From Chrysomallon squamiferum (lineage: Eukaryota; Mollusca; Gastropoda; Neomphalida; Peltospiridae), in the NCBI GenBank assembly GCA_012295275.1, contig CM022677.1:24743500-24763499 (forward strand): 20,000 bases of DNA, given 5' to 3'. Position numbers and translations under genes: made by a program. This document shows, piece after piece, positions 8,501 to 17,395 of this stretch. The stretch's first letter is position 1. Every line of letters begins with the position of its first letter. The notes below the pieces were generated by a model. That model was not told where the DNA came from and made no database searches. It saw only the letters and a program-made list of their open reading frames with translations.

Positions 8501-8556
<56 letters not shown>

Positions 8557-8607
8557 AAAAAGTAAAATATAAAATAAAATAAAGCTCTATTGATGTTAAA
8601 TACTTAC
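8140..8607 (-). other. Gene C intron 2 with microsatellites
   Basis: The intron between Ig1 and Ig2 carries a poly-A run (8373-8401; poly-T on the gene strand), a CT run (8361-8371), TTTA repeats (about 8290-8305) and an AAT/ATA triplet tract (about 8486-8553). Gene A has TTTA and ATT tracts in the same intron and gene B has TTTA tracts. The ORF at 8441-8974 simply reads Ig1 through the donor into the triplet tract. Confidence 0.65.
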
Positions 8608-8937
8608 TGTTAAGACTAATATTAAAATTTTTACTATAATCTTTTCCAATTTGACATCTCCACATGTGAAGATCGATTTCCTGTACCTGTAGAATCAACA
8701 TTTTGTATGTTCGTGTGATTGTTCTTCCGTTCATCACACATCTGCAGAAATAATCGTTTGTACCGAATTTCTTTCTGCACTGTTTATTTATTATACAAAC
8801 AGTTGTAAAAGTACTTCCATTTTTTCTCTGAAACAGGATTTCGGATTTAACGAAGAAACCTGGATACGCTTTACAAAGTAAATTATATTTTCTCCCTAGA
8901 TTAGTAGAACCGGAACCCAGTAAACTTACGTGCAAAC
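8608..8937 (-). CDS. Gene C exon 2: Ig1-type immunoglobulin domain
   Basis: The 330-bp exon lies between TTTTCAG and AACA|GTAAGT, both phase 1, and has the same length as Ig1 of A and B. It begins Gly-Leu-His-Val, then Tyr-Asn-Leu-Leu-Cys-Lys-Ala-Tyr-Pro-Gly, Ile-Leu-Phe-Gln-Arg-Lys, Thr-Val-Cys-x5-Cys, Tyr-Phe-Cys-Arg-Cys, Thr-Tyr-Lys-Met-Leu-Ile-Leu and Met-Trp-Arg-Cys. This gives the six-cysteine layout and the Ig-fold Trp-x-Cys end. A 69-bp block (8684-8752) is identical to A and B, while the first third is more diverged. An Asn-Ile-Ser sequon lies near the end. Its acceptor lies only about 40 bp from an inserted inverted-repeat element. Confidence 0.85.
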
Positions 8938-8978
8938 CTGAAAATACAAATTTTAATAAATCTCGAAAAGACATATCG

Positions 8979-9616
8979 AGGGGTTAGTTCCAGAAGGTCG
9001 TAACTACTGTCTTAACAAACTGCGGCAAACGCAAAACAAAGTTTCAGTTCTCTGGCATTTGTACTGACGTAGGTTTTTGAAATTTCACACGTTTACAACC
9101 TGATGAACAACTCATCCATTCAGAATTTTTCATGACAATAGTTCTAGTCATTGGCTCACCGCTACCCCGGGAATTGCTTGTGACAATTTGGCGTAACTCA
9201 AAAAAAGTCGTAAGTGTAAATAAGTCCTAGGAACAGACCATCTTAAGTTGACTTGTGTGTTTTTGGTTTGATATATTTACCAAACAATCACGACCACAAT
9301 GGCTTAAGTATCATTACGACATATTAGCAAAATACTGTAATATGTGAATGTACTAATTTCACTGGAACCAAACTGTCGTAAGTGCAGTTACGACTTCCTG
9401 GCATTAACAAATATTCACTTACGACCTACTGAACATGATCACTTAATATCCAAAATCACTTACGACAACGTGGTTCTGACTGATATTTCAGAAATGTATT
9501 ATGCTACTAACTTGAGTCTTTGATATATGAAACAAATATGCAACTGTACATGTATTGGTGTGCTAAAATGTAATTTTCGCCAAAAATGCACTTAAGACCT
9601 TCTGGCTCTAACACCT
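8979..9616. mobile_element. Non-autonomous inverted-repeat element in intron 1 of C
   Basis: The 638-bp insert has imperfect terminal inverted repeats. The left end is AGGGGTTAGTTCCAGAAGG and the right end read inwards is AGGTGTTAGAGCCAGAAGG, both continuing TC(G/T)TAA. Copies of CACTTACGAC and its complement GTCGTAAGTG occur at about 9208-9220, 9372-9395, 9417-9428 and 9457-9468, as subterminal repeats. No transposase frame is present. Genes A and B have the uninterrupted site (ATAATAATTATATATC at 14326-14342 and ATAATAATTATAAATC at 19014-19029), which fixes the borders. The superfamily is not identified, and a target duplication is unclear, perhaps TA. Confidence 0.75.
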
Positions 9617-9905
9617 ATAATTATTATCTTAGAAATTGTCTTGGTATTTCTTATTAGTAGCAGTATTAGTGGTAACTGCACCAGTCAGAAAGATTTTAGT
9701 AATAATAACACTTTTAGTACTATTAGTTGTAGGCGTAGTAGTTGTGGTACTGATCGTAGTAATAGTAACACTAGTTTTATAATAGTATTATTATCGTCTC
9801 AGTCTCCATCCTCTTTGTCTTTATGACTAATGGTAGTAATATAACTGCTAGTAGTAGTATTAGTACCAGTTATAACTGTAATAATAGTTGTCATAGTAGC
9901 ATTAG

Positions 9906-9962
<57 letters not shown>

Positions 9963-10058
9963 CTGTAGTTGTAGGAATAGTAGAATTAGTCTATTATCAT
10001 TACTTTTACAGTATATTTTAAAAAAGAGATAAAAAAGAAAGAAAAGAAAATAGAATAC
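9617..10058 (-). other. Gene C intron 1, remaining part, triplet-rich
   Basis: Interrupted TAG/AGT triplets cover about 9650-9900, and an ATT tract covers about 9907-9961. The same kind of degenerate triplet sequence fills intron 1 of genes A (13980-14330) and B (18690-18990) on their sense strand. The ORFs at 9641-9826 and 9823-10032 are on the wrong strand for the gene and translate triplet repeats only. Confidence 0.65.
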
Positions 10059-10116
10059 CTGTAGACTCTGTTATAAAAACGACCCAGTAGCTGACAAAAC
10101 ACCAAGGAATGAGCAT
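10059..10116 (-). CDS. Gene C exon 1: signal peptide
   Basis: The exon codes for Met-Leu-Ile-Pro-Trp-Cys-Phe-Val-Ser-Tyr-Trp followed by Val-Val-Phe-Ile and ends ACAG|GTATTC after 19 codons plus one base. It is a short secretion signal with the cleavage site expected near Ser-Thr-Gly. In this gene the first ATG of the ATG-ATG pair seen in A and B is GTG, so the second ATG is taken as the start for the family. The leader just upstream (CATCATTTGAGAAGACTGGA on the gene strand) is strongly conserved with A and B. Glu replaces Val three residues before the end, which is unusual close to a cleavage site. Confidence 0.78.
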
Positions 10117-10581
10117 CACTGAAATTGTGAAAGTTTCTCGTCTATCCAGTCTTCTCAAATGATGTTCTGATATCCATATAGCTGTATATTCGTTGCATAT
10201 CGTATGTATATACAGAAATGTATATACATACATTGAAATGCACACAAACACACATATAACATGTAAACACACACACACACACACACTCACACATATATAA
10301 TATGTTAACACATGCAAAGGTACGCGTATCTATTCAGTTATCTAGAATAGATATAATATAAAATAATGAAATAAAGTAATGTATTTGACATTTTGCATGT
10401 ATTTAATTCTCATATTCAGTGTAAAATGTTACGACTCTTTTAAAATAATAATGATGACTATTCAAAATGCGATAATTCGGGTCAAACCAACTTTGCCTTT
10501 GATTTGTTTCAATAAATTATAATATTTTACACACACTGACAGCATTTTTCTTATTATTTCTGTGTGATTAATTTTTATAAA
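10117..10581 (-). promoter_or_regulatory. 5' leader and flank of gene C
   Basis: The first 60 bp or so match the leader of A and B (GAAACTTTCAC, GACGAGA/GACAGGA, CATCATTTGAGAAGAC-like). Further up are a CA tract (about 10266-10287) and AT-rich sequence. The piece at 10350-10530 resembles the displaced flank of gene D (4500-4700) more than the flanks of A and B. No single promoter element can be named with confidence. Confidence 0.4.
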
Positions 10582-10972
10582 CAGATCACAGAACTGAATA
10601 TATTGTCTGAATTTAACCACATTAAAACATTTTTTAATATTTTTTTTTATCTTGGAATCACAAAATGTTCGCGTTGTAATATTGCCATTCATTTGTTTTC
10701 ATTTTTGGCTTATAATTATACAAGTTATTTCTGTTTTGATACTGTAATACTTAGCTGAGTTACCTTAATTTGCAGATCACAGAATTGAATATATTGTCTG
10801 AATTTAACCACATTAAAATAAATTATTTGTTAATGTTGTCATATATGTTGTTTTTTTTTTTTTTATATTGAAATCACAAAATTCTCGCTTTAATGGTGAC
10901 ATTCATTCATTTTCTTGTTTGGCTTATAATTATATGTTATTTCTATTTTATACTTAGCTGAGTTACTTGATG
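10582..10972. repeat. Direct tandem duplication, about 191 bp
   Basis: Unit 1 starts at 10582 and unit 2 at 10773 with CAGATCACAGAA(C/T)TGAATA, and both end near CTTAGCTGAGTTAC. Both also share TTGTCTGAATTTAACCACAT, GGCTTATAATTATA and a T-rich run followed by GAAATCACAAAAT-like sequence. It lies upstream of gene C next to the minisatellite. The ORFs here are not shared between the two units. Confidence 0.8.
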
Positions 10973-11265
10973 AAATCTGTGAACTTCTCAAATATTTAAT
11001 TGTTACATCATGGTGAAAGTACACAACTAAAACTCTTAACTGAGTCCTGTGTTGACAGTACTTACTAAAATATTTGGTTGACTTGCTTTGTTGTCGATGT
11101 CTGTGAACTATTAAAATGCTTATTTCAGTTACTTGATGATTCGACTGAACTACTAAACTGCATAGTTCTGTTTGTTGAAAGCGAATTACCAAAATACCGA
11201 GTTGAGTTACTTGAAGACTACAGTAAATTATTAAGCAAGTAACATAAGTTACTTGATGTCAGCTA
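10960..11265 (-). repeat. Spacer minisatellite upstream of gene C
   Basis: Degenerate repeats of GAGTTACTTGATGA...GTGAACTATTAAAAT occur about every 40 bp or a multiple of it, with clear starts near 10960, 11128, 11199 and 11248 and weaker ones between. The array points opposite to the array at 12935-13175, matching the opposite direction of genes C and A. Confidence 0.7.
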
Positions 11266-11329
11266 ACTAATATGTCGTTGAATTCAGTTTATTCAAACGA
11301 TTTATATATTTCAGAGAGGAAATTACCTT

Positions 11330-11720
11330 CGAAGGAATGGAATCATTCGCTTTTCTTCTGTCTATCTCTATATCTACCTGTCTATCTTCTTATTTATACC
11401 TGCAATATCTGAAATGTATTGTTTATTAAAACATATTTCAGTTAGCAAATCAACTGAGAAGGGGCCATAAAAATAGAGGAAATCATTCACATGTGTCATA
11501 TGAATGAACATGTGGGTTGAACTAAAACAGATATTTCTTGTTTTATTTTCCGCAAAGTTATAGCTTCAGGTGGTACTTCTAAACAATACGAATATATTAC
11601 TTCGTTTCTCTTATGCAAATGTAAGATATTTTGTAATTTATTTTTCTGTGAAAAAAAAAAAAAAAAGCGTTTTGAAACTTGGAAACAGCGTAATTTATTT
11701 TTATTATGGTAAATTGTACA
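11330..11720 (+). repeat. 3' module of a truncated plus-strand unit
   Basis: TATCTCTATATCTACCTGTC is followed by ATCTGAAATGTATTG, ACATATTTCAGTTAGC and, at 11569-11615, GGTGGTACTTCTAAACAATA and CTTCGTTTCT. These match 16840-17055 after gene A in the same orientation. No Ig exons precede it on the plus strand, because gene C's upstream region lies there instead. It is therefore the tail of a unit whose front has been lost, and it marks a rearrangement breakpoint near 11.27-11.33 kb. Confidence 0.65.
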
Positions 11721-11894
11721 GAGGAAAAAAAAATAAATAAAAAAATAGAATAAACAAAATAGAAGAAAAAAAGAAGAAAAAGAAATGCCCACCTGCTTTG
11801 AAGTAACTACCTTAAAGATCCTCTTTGCAAACACGGTACTATAATAATATCTACATATCGGTGTCATTACGAAATATAACTGTATTTGGTGAAT
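11721..11894. other. A-rich non-coding stretch
   Basis: A/G-rich sequence (about 11725-11785) is followed by unrecognised sequence. The ORF at 11496-11903 on the minus strand spans this and the duplicated 3' module, and its frame is not kept in other module copies. Confidence 0.4.
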
Positions 11895-12120
11895 GTAAAG
11901 CATTCAACAGCACTTCGCACAATCAAGTGATTTACATCTCTCATATCATGTCGTACTGCACAGGTGTTTTCAGTCGAGGTTATTACGGAGAGAGTTAACG
12001 AAGTACTGCTTGCTCTGAGTATTTGCAAGAAATTCCTCTTTCCTTGCTGTAAGGATCAACTATTCAACTAATTATTTTAACAGTTCACTGTTATCAAGTA
12101 ATTTAACCAAATAGTTTAGC
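11895..12120 (+). repeat. Block R and spacer motif, plus orientation
   Basis: CTTCGCACAATCAAGTGATT, TTTTCAGTCGAGGTTATTAC, GGAGAGAGTTAACGAAG and AAGAAATTCCTCTTTCCTTG match 17825-17965 after gene A. The spacer motif (ATTTTAACAGTTCACTGTTA then TCAAGTAA) follows. The stretch that is open in the copy after gene A is closed here by a TAA, so no protein is shared. Confidence 0.65.
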
Positions 12121-12306
12121 AATATATTACTGTCTTCAGTTTATTCTTAAAAACAACATTAACAGCCGAACATTTTTGATTTCTTTTTAATAAAATAAAA
12201 CATAAATAAATAAATATATAAATGTGACATTTAACGTTAGTTCACTGTTTTATATTACAACTAAATATTACAACTTTATATATTCGCACATACCAATATA
12301 CCCACA

Positions 12307-12631
12307 GCAATCACACGAACATACAAACTGTTGATTTTAAAGGTAAAGGACATCGATCTTCACATGTGGAGATGTTAAGTTGGAAAAGATTATGTTAGAA
12401 ATGTTAAGTTTTGTTTTAACAGGAAGTATTTGACATAATAGATCATTTATTTTTTATTTTCGTTTTCATTATTTTTTTTTATTTTGAAGGTATAATATTA
12501 TTTATTAATTTCGTATTTGTTAATGCTTACTTATAATAATCATTATAATTTATTATCTTGATATAATTTGATACCGAATTTGGATTTTCACAAGTAATCC
12601 TTCGAATAAAAGGGTTACATGTGGGTGTTTC
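12307..12631 (+). pseudogene. Ig1-Ig2 gene relic
   Basis: The sequence 12307-12420 matches the last third of Ig1 (AATCACACGAACATACAAA, GACATCGATCTTCACATGTG). It has a TAA right after Trp-Arg-Cys and a donor changed from AACA|GT to AACA|GG. After about 165 bp of intron remnant, 12592-12631 matches the first 40 bp of Ig2 (TTCGAATAAAAGGGTTACAT), with its acceptor AG changed to AC. The signal exon, the front of Ig1, most of Ig2 and Ig3 are missing. It is a dead fragment oriented like gene A. Confidence 0.82.
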
Positions 12632-12934
12632 TTTGCAATAATAATAACAATAATAATAATGATAATAATAATAATAATAATAACAACAACAACAACAACA
12701 ACAAAAAGAATAATAATAATTGCGATGAAGATGAAGACGATAATAAAAATATTAATCAAATAATAATCATGCTAATGATGAGGAGTATGATGATGATGAT
12801 TATGTTAATCATCATGGGATTAAAGAAAAACAAAACGCTACTTCAAAGACAATAATAATAAACAATAACACATTTTTCATTCATCTTTTCTTGATGCAAA
12901 TATCAACTATTAAACTATTTATTTAAAATCACTC
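12632..12934 (+). repeat. Triplet tract and intron-3-like sequence of the relic
   Basis: AAT/AAC triplets fill about 12636-12720. The following GATGAAGATGAAGACGATAA, ATGATGATGATGATTATGTT and AACAATAACACATTTTT resemble intron 3 of gene A (about 15770-15915). An Ig3 exon would be expected after this but is absent. The ORFs on both strands (12553-12759, 12619-12855) are repeat translations. Confidence 0.6.
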
Positions 12935-13175
12935 TCTTCAAGTAACTTAACTAAGTATTTTATAGTTCACCTTCATCACCAAGTAGCTGAAATAAGTATT
13001 TTAATAGTTTACTGTCATGACCAGTAACTGAACTAACTACTTTAGTATGTACTGTCAATCGGTAACTTAGGTAAGTGTTTCGTCATCAAGTATCTAAGTT
13101 AAGTATTGGAGTAGTCACACATTTCATCAGGTAACTCTGCCAAGTGTTTTAGTAGTTAACTTTCATGATCGAGTA
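12935..13175 (+). repeat. 41-bp minisatellite upstream of gene A
   Basis: Six to seven degenerate units begin with (T)CAAGTAACT(T/G)A near 12938, 12979, 13021, 13060, 13086, 13127 and 13169, so most are spaced 39-42 bp, with one short unit of 26. The consensus reads roughly CAAGTAACTGAACTAAGTAT followed by TTTAATAGTTCACTTTCAT. Units are too diverged for a CRISPR, and the whole unit repeats, not alternating repeat and spacer. Confidence 0.8.
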
Positions 13176-13337
13176 CTTATAATAAGCATGCCATTATCAA
13201 AATAGAAAGAGCTTATATATTTATCCACCAAAAGAGAAAATAAATGAATAGCAACAAAAACGGCGAAAAGTTGAAGATAAAATAATAATAATAATAATAA
13301 AAAAAAGAAAAAATTATAAAAATAAAATTATAAAATT

Positions 13338-13370
<33 letters not shown>

Positions 13371-13379
13371 AAGAAGGAA
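13176..13379. other. Non-coding, poly-A and AAT tracts
   Basis: An AAT tract (about 13282-13300) and a 30-base poly-A run (about 13340-13369) lie between the minisatellite and the conserved flank of gene A. No gene is seen. Confidence 0.5.
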
Positions 13380-13884
13380 AAATGGAAAATTACTAATGAA
13401 TATGTAAGTTTAATGTGGGTTACATTCAGACAATGTAGTTAATTTTGTGACGTGTAAATAATGACACATAAATAATAAGAACAATGCTCTTAATATGTGC
13501 CAGTAGTGTGAAATTATTATAATTCAGTGAGAGAAACGAAATGCAGAGACAGTTCGTTTCACACGAATGATCGCCATTTTGAATTGTCATCACTTGACTA
13601 AGAGACACCAAAGTTTTACACTGAATATTACAAATGACACACATGCTGTCAAATACATATGACATTTTGCATTAACTCATTATCTGATTTATATCTATAT
13701 GGCTGTGTGTGTGCGTGTGTGTGTGTATAAATATGTCTATATCAGTGTGCGTAGATGTAGATGTATATAAATTATCTGTATATATATATGCAGAGAGAAA
13801 TTCCACAACGGACGTACGGATGTAAGGATACAGGAACATCATTTGAGAAGACAGGATAAAAGGGAAACTTCCACATTTTCAATG
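13380..13884 (+). promoter_or_regulatory. 5' flank and leader of gene A
   Basis: About 300 bp (13390-13690) are strongly similar to 18110-18400 upstream of gene B. Landmarks are TACATTCAG(A/G)CAATGTA, TAAATAATGACACATAAATA, TTTTGAATTGTCATCA and CAAATACATATGACATTTT. After a GT tract comes TATATAAATTATCTGTATAT (13763-13782), similar in B, and then a well conserved leader with GGAACATCATTTGAGAAGAC up to the start codon. A TATA-type element at 13763-13770 is possible. The conservation suggests a shared promoter for the A/B pair, unlike that of C and D, but recent duplication alone could explain it. Confidence 0.5.
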
Positions 13885-13942
13885 ATGATCATTCCTTGGT
13901 GTTTCATCACCTACTCTGTAGTTTTTATAGCAGTCTCTTCAG
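13885..13942 (+). CDS. Gene A exon 1: signal peptide
   Basis: The exon encodes Met-Ile-Ile-Pro-Trp-Cys-Phe-Ile-Thr-Tyr-Ser then Val-Val-Phe-Ile-Ala-Val-Ser-Ser, ending TCAG|GTATTT after 19 codons plus one base. It is a standard secretion signal with small residues before the expected cleavage point at Ser-Ser-Gly. An ATG lies one codon upstream (13882). The one at 13885 is preferred because it is the only ATG conserved in all four genes. The leader upstream stays open for some codons in A, B and C but is out of frame in D, so it is treated as untranslated. Confidence 0.82.
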
Positions 13943-14373
13943 GTATTTAAAAAAATGTTTTAGTGTAAATATAATGATAATAGACTGCTACTACTATTAT
14001 TACCACACCAGCTACTACTAGTACTACTGTTACTGTTGGTACCAATATTGCAAGTACTACTACTACTACTGCTGGTACTTATATTGTTACAGTCCTGATA
14101 AAGACAAACAAGATCGATATTAAGATGATAATATTGTAAGACTAATATTATTACAAAGCTACAATTACTATTATTATTATCACTATGTTAACTGCTGCTA
14201 AAGTTACCGTTAATAATATAAGGCTGCAACTGTTAGTTTTACTAAAGCTACTATTACTAGTGTTACTGGTGCTGCTGCTGCTACTAGTATTAAACTACAA
14301 TTACCAATAATGATACTACTACTGACATAATAATTATATATCTTTTTTCCGATTTATTATACTTTTTTTTCAG
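13943..14373 (+). other. Gene A intron 1, degenerate triplets
   Basis: The intron is dominated by interrupted CTA/TTA/ACT triplets from about 13980 to 14330 and ends in a long T run before CAG. It matches intron 1 of gene B along its length, including ATAATGATAATA near the donor and CCGATTTATTATACTTT near the acceptor. No exon is seen. Confidence 0.7.
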
Positions 14374-14703
14374 GTTTGCACGTAACGATACTGGGTTCGA
14401 ATTCAGCTACTCTCGGAGGACAATATAATTTACTTTGTAAAGCGTTTCCAGGTTTCGCCGTTAAATCCGAAATCCTGTTTCAAAGAAAAGATGGAAATAA
14501 TTTTACAAATGTTTGTGTAATAAATGAACAGTGCAGAAAGAAATCTGGTACAAAAGATTATTTCTGCAGATGTGTGATGAACGGAAGAACAATCACACGA
14601 ACATACAAAATGTTGATTCTACAGGTACAGGACATCGATTTTAACATGTGGAGATGTCAGATTGCTAAAGATTATAGTAGAAATTTTAATATTAGTCTTA
14701 ACA
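14374..14703 (+). CDS. Gene A exon 2: Ig1-type immunoglobulin domain
   Basis: The 330-bp exon runs from TTTTCAG to AACA|GTGAGT, phase 1 at both ends. Order of features: Gly-Leu-His-Val-Thr-Ile, Tyr-Asn-Leu-Leu-Cys (residue 22), Ile-Leu-Phe-Gln-Arg-Lys (34-39), Val-Cys-Val-Ile-Asn-Glu-Gln-Cys (48 and 54), Tyr-Phe-Cys-Arg-Cys (65 and 67), Thr-Tyr-Lys-Met-Leu-Ile-Leu, then Met-Trp-Arg-Cys (95). The first and last Cys are the usual Ig disulfide, and the other four could form two extra ones. Asn-Phe-Thr and Asn-Ile-Ser are possible glycosylation sites. It is about 79 % identical to Ig1 of gene B, with the differences concentrated outside a block around residues 63-85 that is identical in A, B and C. 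Confidence 0.88.
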
Positions 14704-15305
<602 letters not shown>

Positions 15306-15632
15306 AATTAAACCTTCAGATAAAAGGGTTATATGAGGGTGTTGTAGGAAAGCCATACACTTTACTTTGCTCGGGTGAAATTTCTCAGAGCAATAATTCT
15401 ACAATGATTTTTCAAAGGAAATATGCAGATCAATACACGAGTGTTTGTCAAATTGACAAGACGTGCCTTCAACGAGAGAATACAACGAATTACATCTGTA
15501 GGTGCTTTAAGATTACAACGTCCTCATCTGTTTATAGTATGACAATTGTAAAATTGAGTACAAGTGATGAAACTGAATGGAGATGTCAGTTTGGCAGCAG
15601 CTTCACCACAGATTATAGATTTGTAATTCGAG
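15306..15632 (+). CDS. Gene A exon 3: Ig2-type immunoglobulin domain
   Basis: The 327-bp exon runs from TTTCCAG to CGAG|GTAAAA, phase 1 at both ends. It opens Leu-Asn-Leu-Gln-Ile-Lys-Gly-Leu, then Lys-Pro-Tyr-Thr-Leu-Leu-Cys, Asn-Asn-Ser-Thr-Met-Ile-Phe-Gln (with a sequon), Val-Cys-Gln-Ile-Asp-Lys-Thr-Cys, Tyr-Ile-Cys-Arg-Cys, Tyr-Ser-Met-Thr-Ile-Val and Glu-Trp-Arg-Cys. The cysteine layout is the same as Ig1 and Ig3, so the three domains are likely old duplicates of one exon. It is about 97 % identical in DNA to the visible part of Ig2 of gene B. It is intact. The ATG at 15404 inside it is an internal Met, not a start. Confidence 0.87.
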
Positions 15633-15958
15633 GTAAAAAAATAATCAGAATGTATGTTTTGTTCTTTTAAATTATAAGTGAAAATAATTTGTAACTATAT
15701 GATATAATAAGTGAACAATATCTGTTTCACTGTTTGAAAAGTAATAGTTTTAGAGGCAGCAGTGGTTGTAATAATAATAATAATAATAACAATGTTGACG
15801 GTGATGACGATGATAACAATGCTAACAAAGTGACACTCATGCTGTTACTCTTACTAATGATGGTGATATTAATCATTATCAGGTAGAATAATAATAATAA
15901 CAACAACAACACATTTTTTTTTTTTTTCAAACAATTAAAAATAAATATTGATTTTTAG
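15633..15958 (+). other. Gene A intron 3
   Basis: The intron has AAT triplets (about 15770-15790), a GTTGACGGTGATGACGATGA segment, AAC triplets and a T run before TGATTTTTAG. It matches intron 3 of C and the acceptor half of the fused intron of D. The minus-strand ORF 15727-15930 is a translation of these triplets. Confidence 0.7.
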
Positions 15959-16329
15959 ACATAAGGATGATAATTTATACGACGAAGAGACCTGAAGTTA
16001 AGAAGAAGTACACGATTTACTGCCAGGTTTCTTCTACTAGCGAAATAGAAGATGACTCGTTTTTTCAACAAGATTTTGGGTATGGATTTTGGACAGTTTG
16101 TGTAATTAACCCAGACTGTAACATGTTATTTCCAATAAGCCAGTACAGCTGTGGATGTGTAGACCCTAAGTCAGAGCCGCGAGTGTACAAATTAGTAATA
16201 GCTCACGTAGAGAAAACAGATCTGAGTCTATGGAGATGTAAAACTGGAATGCATTTGAGCAACGAAATTAACTTAAATCGGACAGGTAAAGCAATTGTAA
16301 ATATCGACAGTTACTACTATTACTACTAG
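15959..16329 (+). CDS. Gene A exon 4: Ig3-type immunoglobulin domain
   Basis: The exon follows a TTTTTAG acceptor and joins Ig2 as G + AC (Asp). Features in order: Tyr-Thr-Ile-Tyr-Cys, Gln-Gln-Asp-Phe-Gly-Tyr-Gly-Phe-Trp-Thr-Val-Cys, Asn-Pro-Asp-Cys, Tyr-Ser-Cys-Gly-Cys-Val-Asp-Pro, Tyr-Lys-Leu-Val-Ile and Trp-Arg-Cys. A donor ACAG|GTAAAG lies after 16285, giving a 327-bp exon like D. If unused, the frame continues Gly-Lys-Ala-Ile-Val-Asn-Ile-Asp-Ser and five Tyr codons, ending at TAG 16327-16329. The end is given here as the read-through stop because no downstream exon was recognised. With splicing, the protein would need a further exon. The signal plus three Ig domains up to 16285 gives about 347 residues. 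Confidence 0.8.
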
Positions 16330-16455
16330 AACGACAACTGCTACTGCTACTACTACTAGTACTACTGCCATTACTACTACTACTATTACTACTACTACTA
16401 CTACTGCTACTACTACTACTAATAATAATCATAATAATAGTAGTAAAACAACATA
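16309..16455. repeat. CTA triplet microsatellite after Ig3 of gene A
   Basis: Interrupted TAC/CTG/CTA triplets run from the end of the Ig3 frame to about 16420 and grade into AAT triplets. On the sense strand this equals the tract after Ig3 of gene D, so microsatellite and exon have been duplicated together. Confidence 0.8.
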
Positions 16456-17235
16456 TATATATTTTTCTCTTCTTCTTTATATTGTCCTCACTCTTTTCTC
16501 CGTTTCTTTTTGGGGAGTGGGGTGGGGGTTATTCGGAGTGCTCCCAATAGTATGGCTTCAAGTATTAACATTACTTACCAATACTTTGTAAGAATTCAAA
16601 CATTGACATGTGCATTATATAGTTACAATTTGTTAATTTAGATTATTTAAATTTATTATTTTATGTTACACATATTTATTGTTTTTCCTTTGTCTTTTAT
16701 TTATTTTCTTTCTTATTTGACTTTTTTGTGTGCTTGTCTTAAATGTTTGAATATTTTCCTATATTATTTATATTTTGTTACCTATAGCTGAAAAGAGATA
16801 ATTTTGATATTTACAGTTTTATTTTAAAAGTTTTATCTATCTATATCTATATCTATATATATACCTGTATATCTGCCTATATATACCTGAACTAATTGGA
16901 ATGTATTGTATTCAGCATATACAAACATTATATATTTCAGTTAGGACTTCGCTTCATAAGGCGGGACCTATTGCTCTAGCACGCAAATAGAACGTGTGGC
17001 TTTATGTGGTACTTCTAAACAATACGAATATATTCCTTCGTTTCTGTAATTTTGTAATTTTCTTTTCTATTAAAGAAACGCATTCTAAAAGCTGGAAGGA
17101 GCATTATTTCTTCTATTGTTATGGCAAGTTATATAGAATAAAAAGTATGTGAAATATTCTTATTTTAAATATACTTCAAACAATATGTTTTCGAATACTA
17201 AAGATGATGGTGATGATGAGGAGGATTATGATATA
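16456..17235 (+). repeat. Downstream flank and 3' module of unit A
   Basis: 16520-16830 matches the flank of gene D reversed, with the landmarks CGGAGTGCTCCC and CTTGTCTTAAATGT. 16840-17180 is the 3' module shared with units C, D and the truncated unit, including CATTATATATTTCAGTTAGG and TGGTACTTCTAAACAATACG. A GATGATGGTGATGATGAGGA stretch (17203-17222) aligns with sequence next to the Ig3 relic of unit D. No coding exon or poly-A signal could be picked with confidence. Confidence 0.6.
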
Positions 17236-17395
17236 TATATAAATATATGTATGTATGTATGTATATGTATGTATGTATGTATGTATATATGTATGTATGT
17301 ATGTATATATGTATGTATGTATGTATGTTTGTATGTATATGTATGTATGAATGAAAGTATGTATATGTATGTATGTATGTATATATGAATGCATG
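17236..17395. repeat. TATG microsatellite
   Basis: About 160 bp of TATG/TATA tetranucleotides. In unit D the corresponding place holds the Ig3 relic (1246-1450), so the tract may have replaced or overgrown a similar relic. The ORFs on both strands (17149-17388, 17176-17439, 17226-17432) are products of the repeat. Confidence 0.88.

Noticed and set aside
10018-10317. 99-codon ORF including the signal exon of gene C
   Set aside because: It includes a CA microsatellite and leader sequence and reads past the signal-exon donor; only the conserved 58-bp part is supported.
11496-11903. 135-codon minus-strand ORF
   Set aside because: It runs antisense through a duplicated 3' module and poly-A sequence, and its frame is not conserved in the other module copies.
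12935-13175. Possible CRISPR-like array
   Set aside because: The whole unit of about 41 bp repeats in a degenerate way, with no constant repeat and variable spacer, in a eukaryotic setting.
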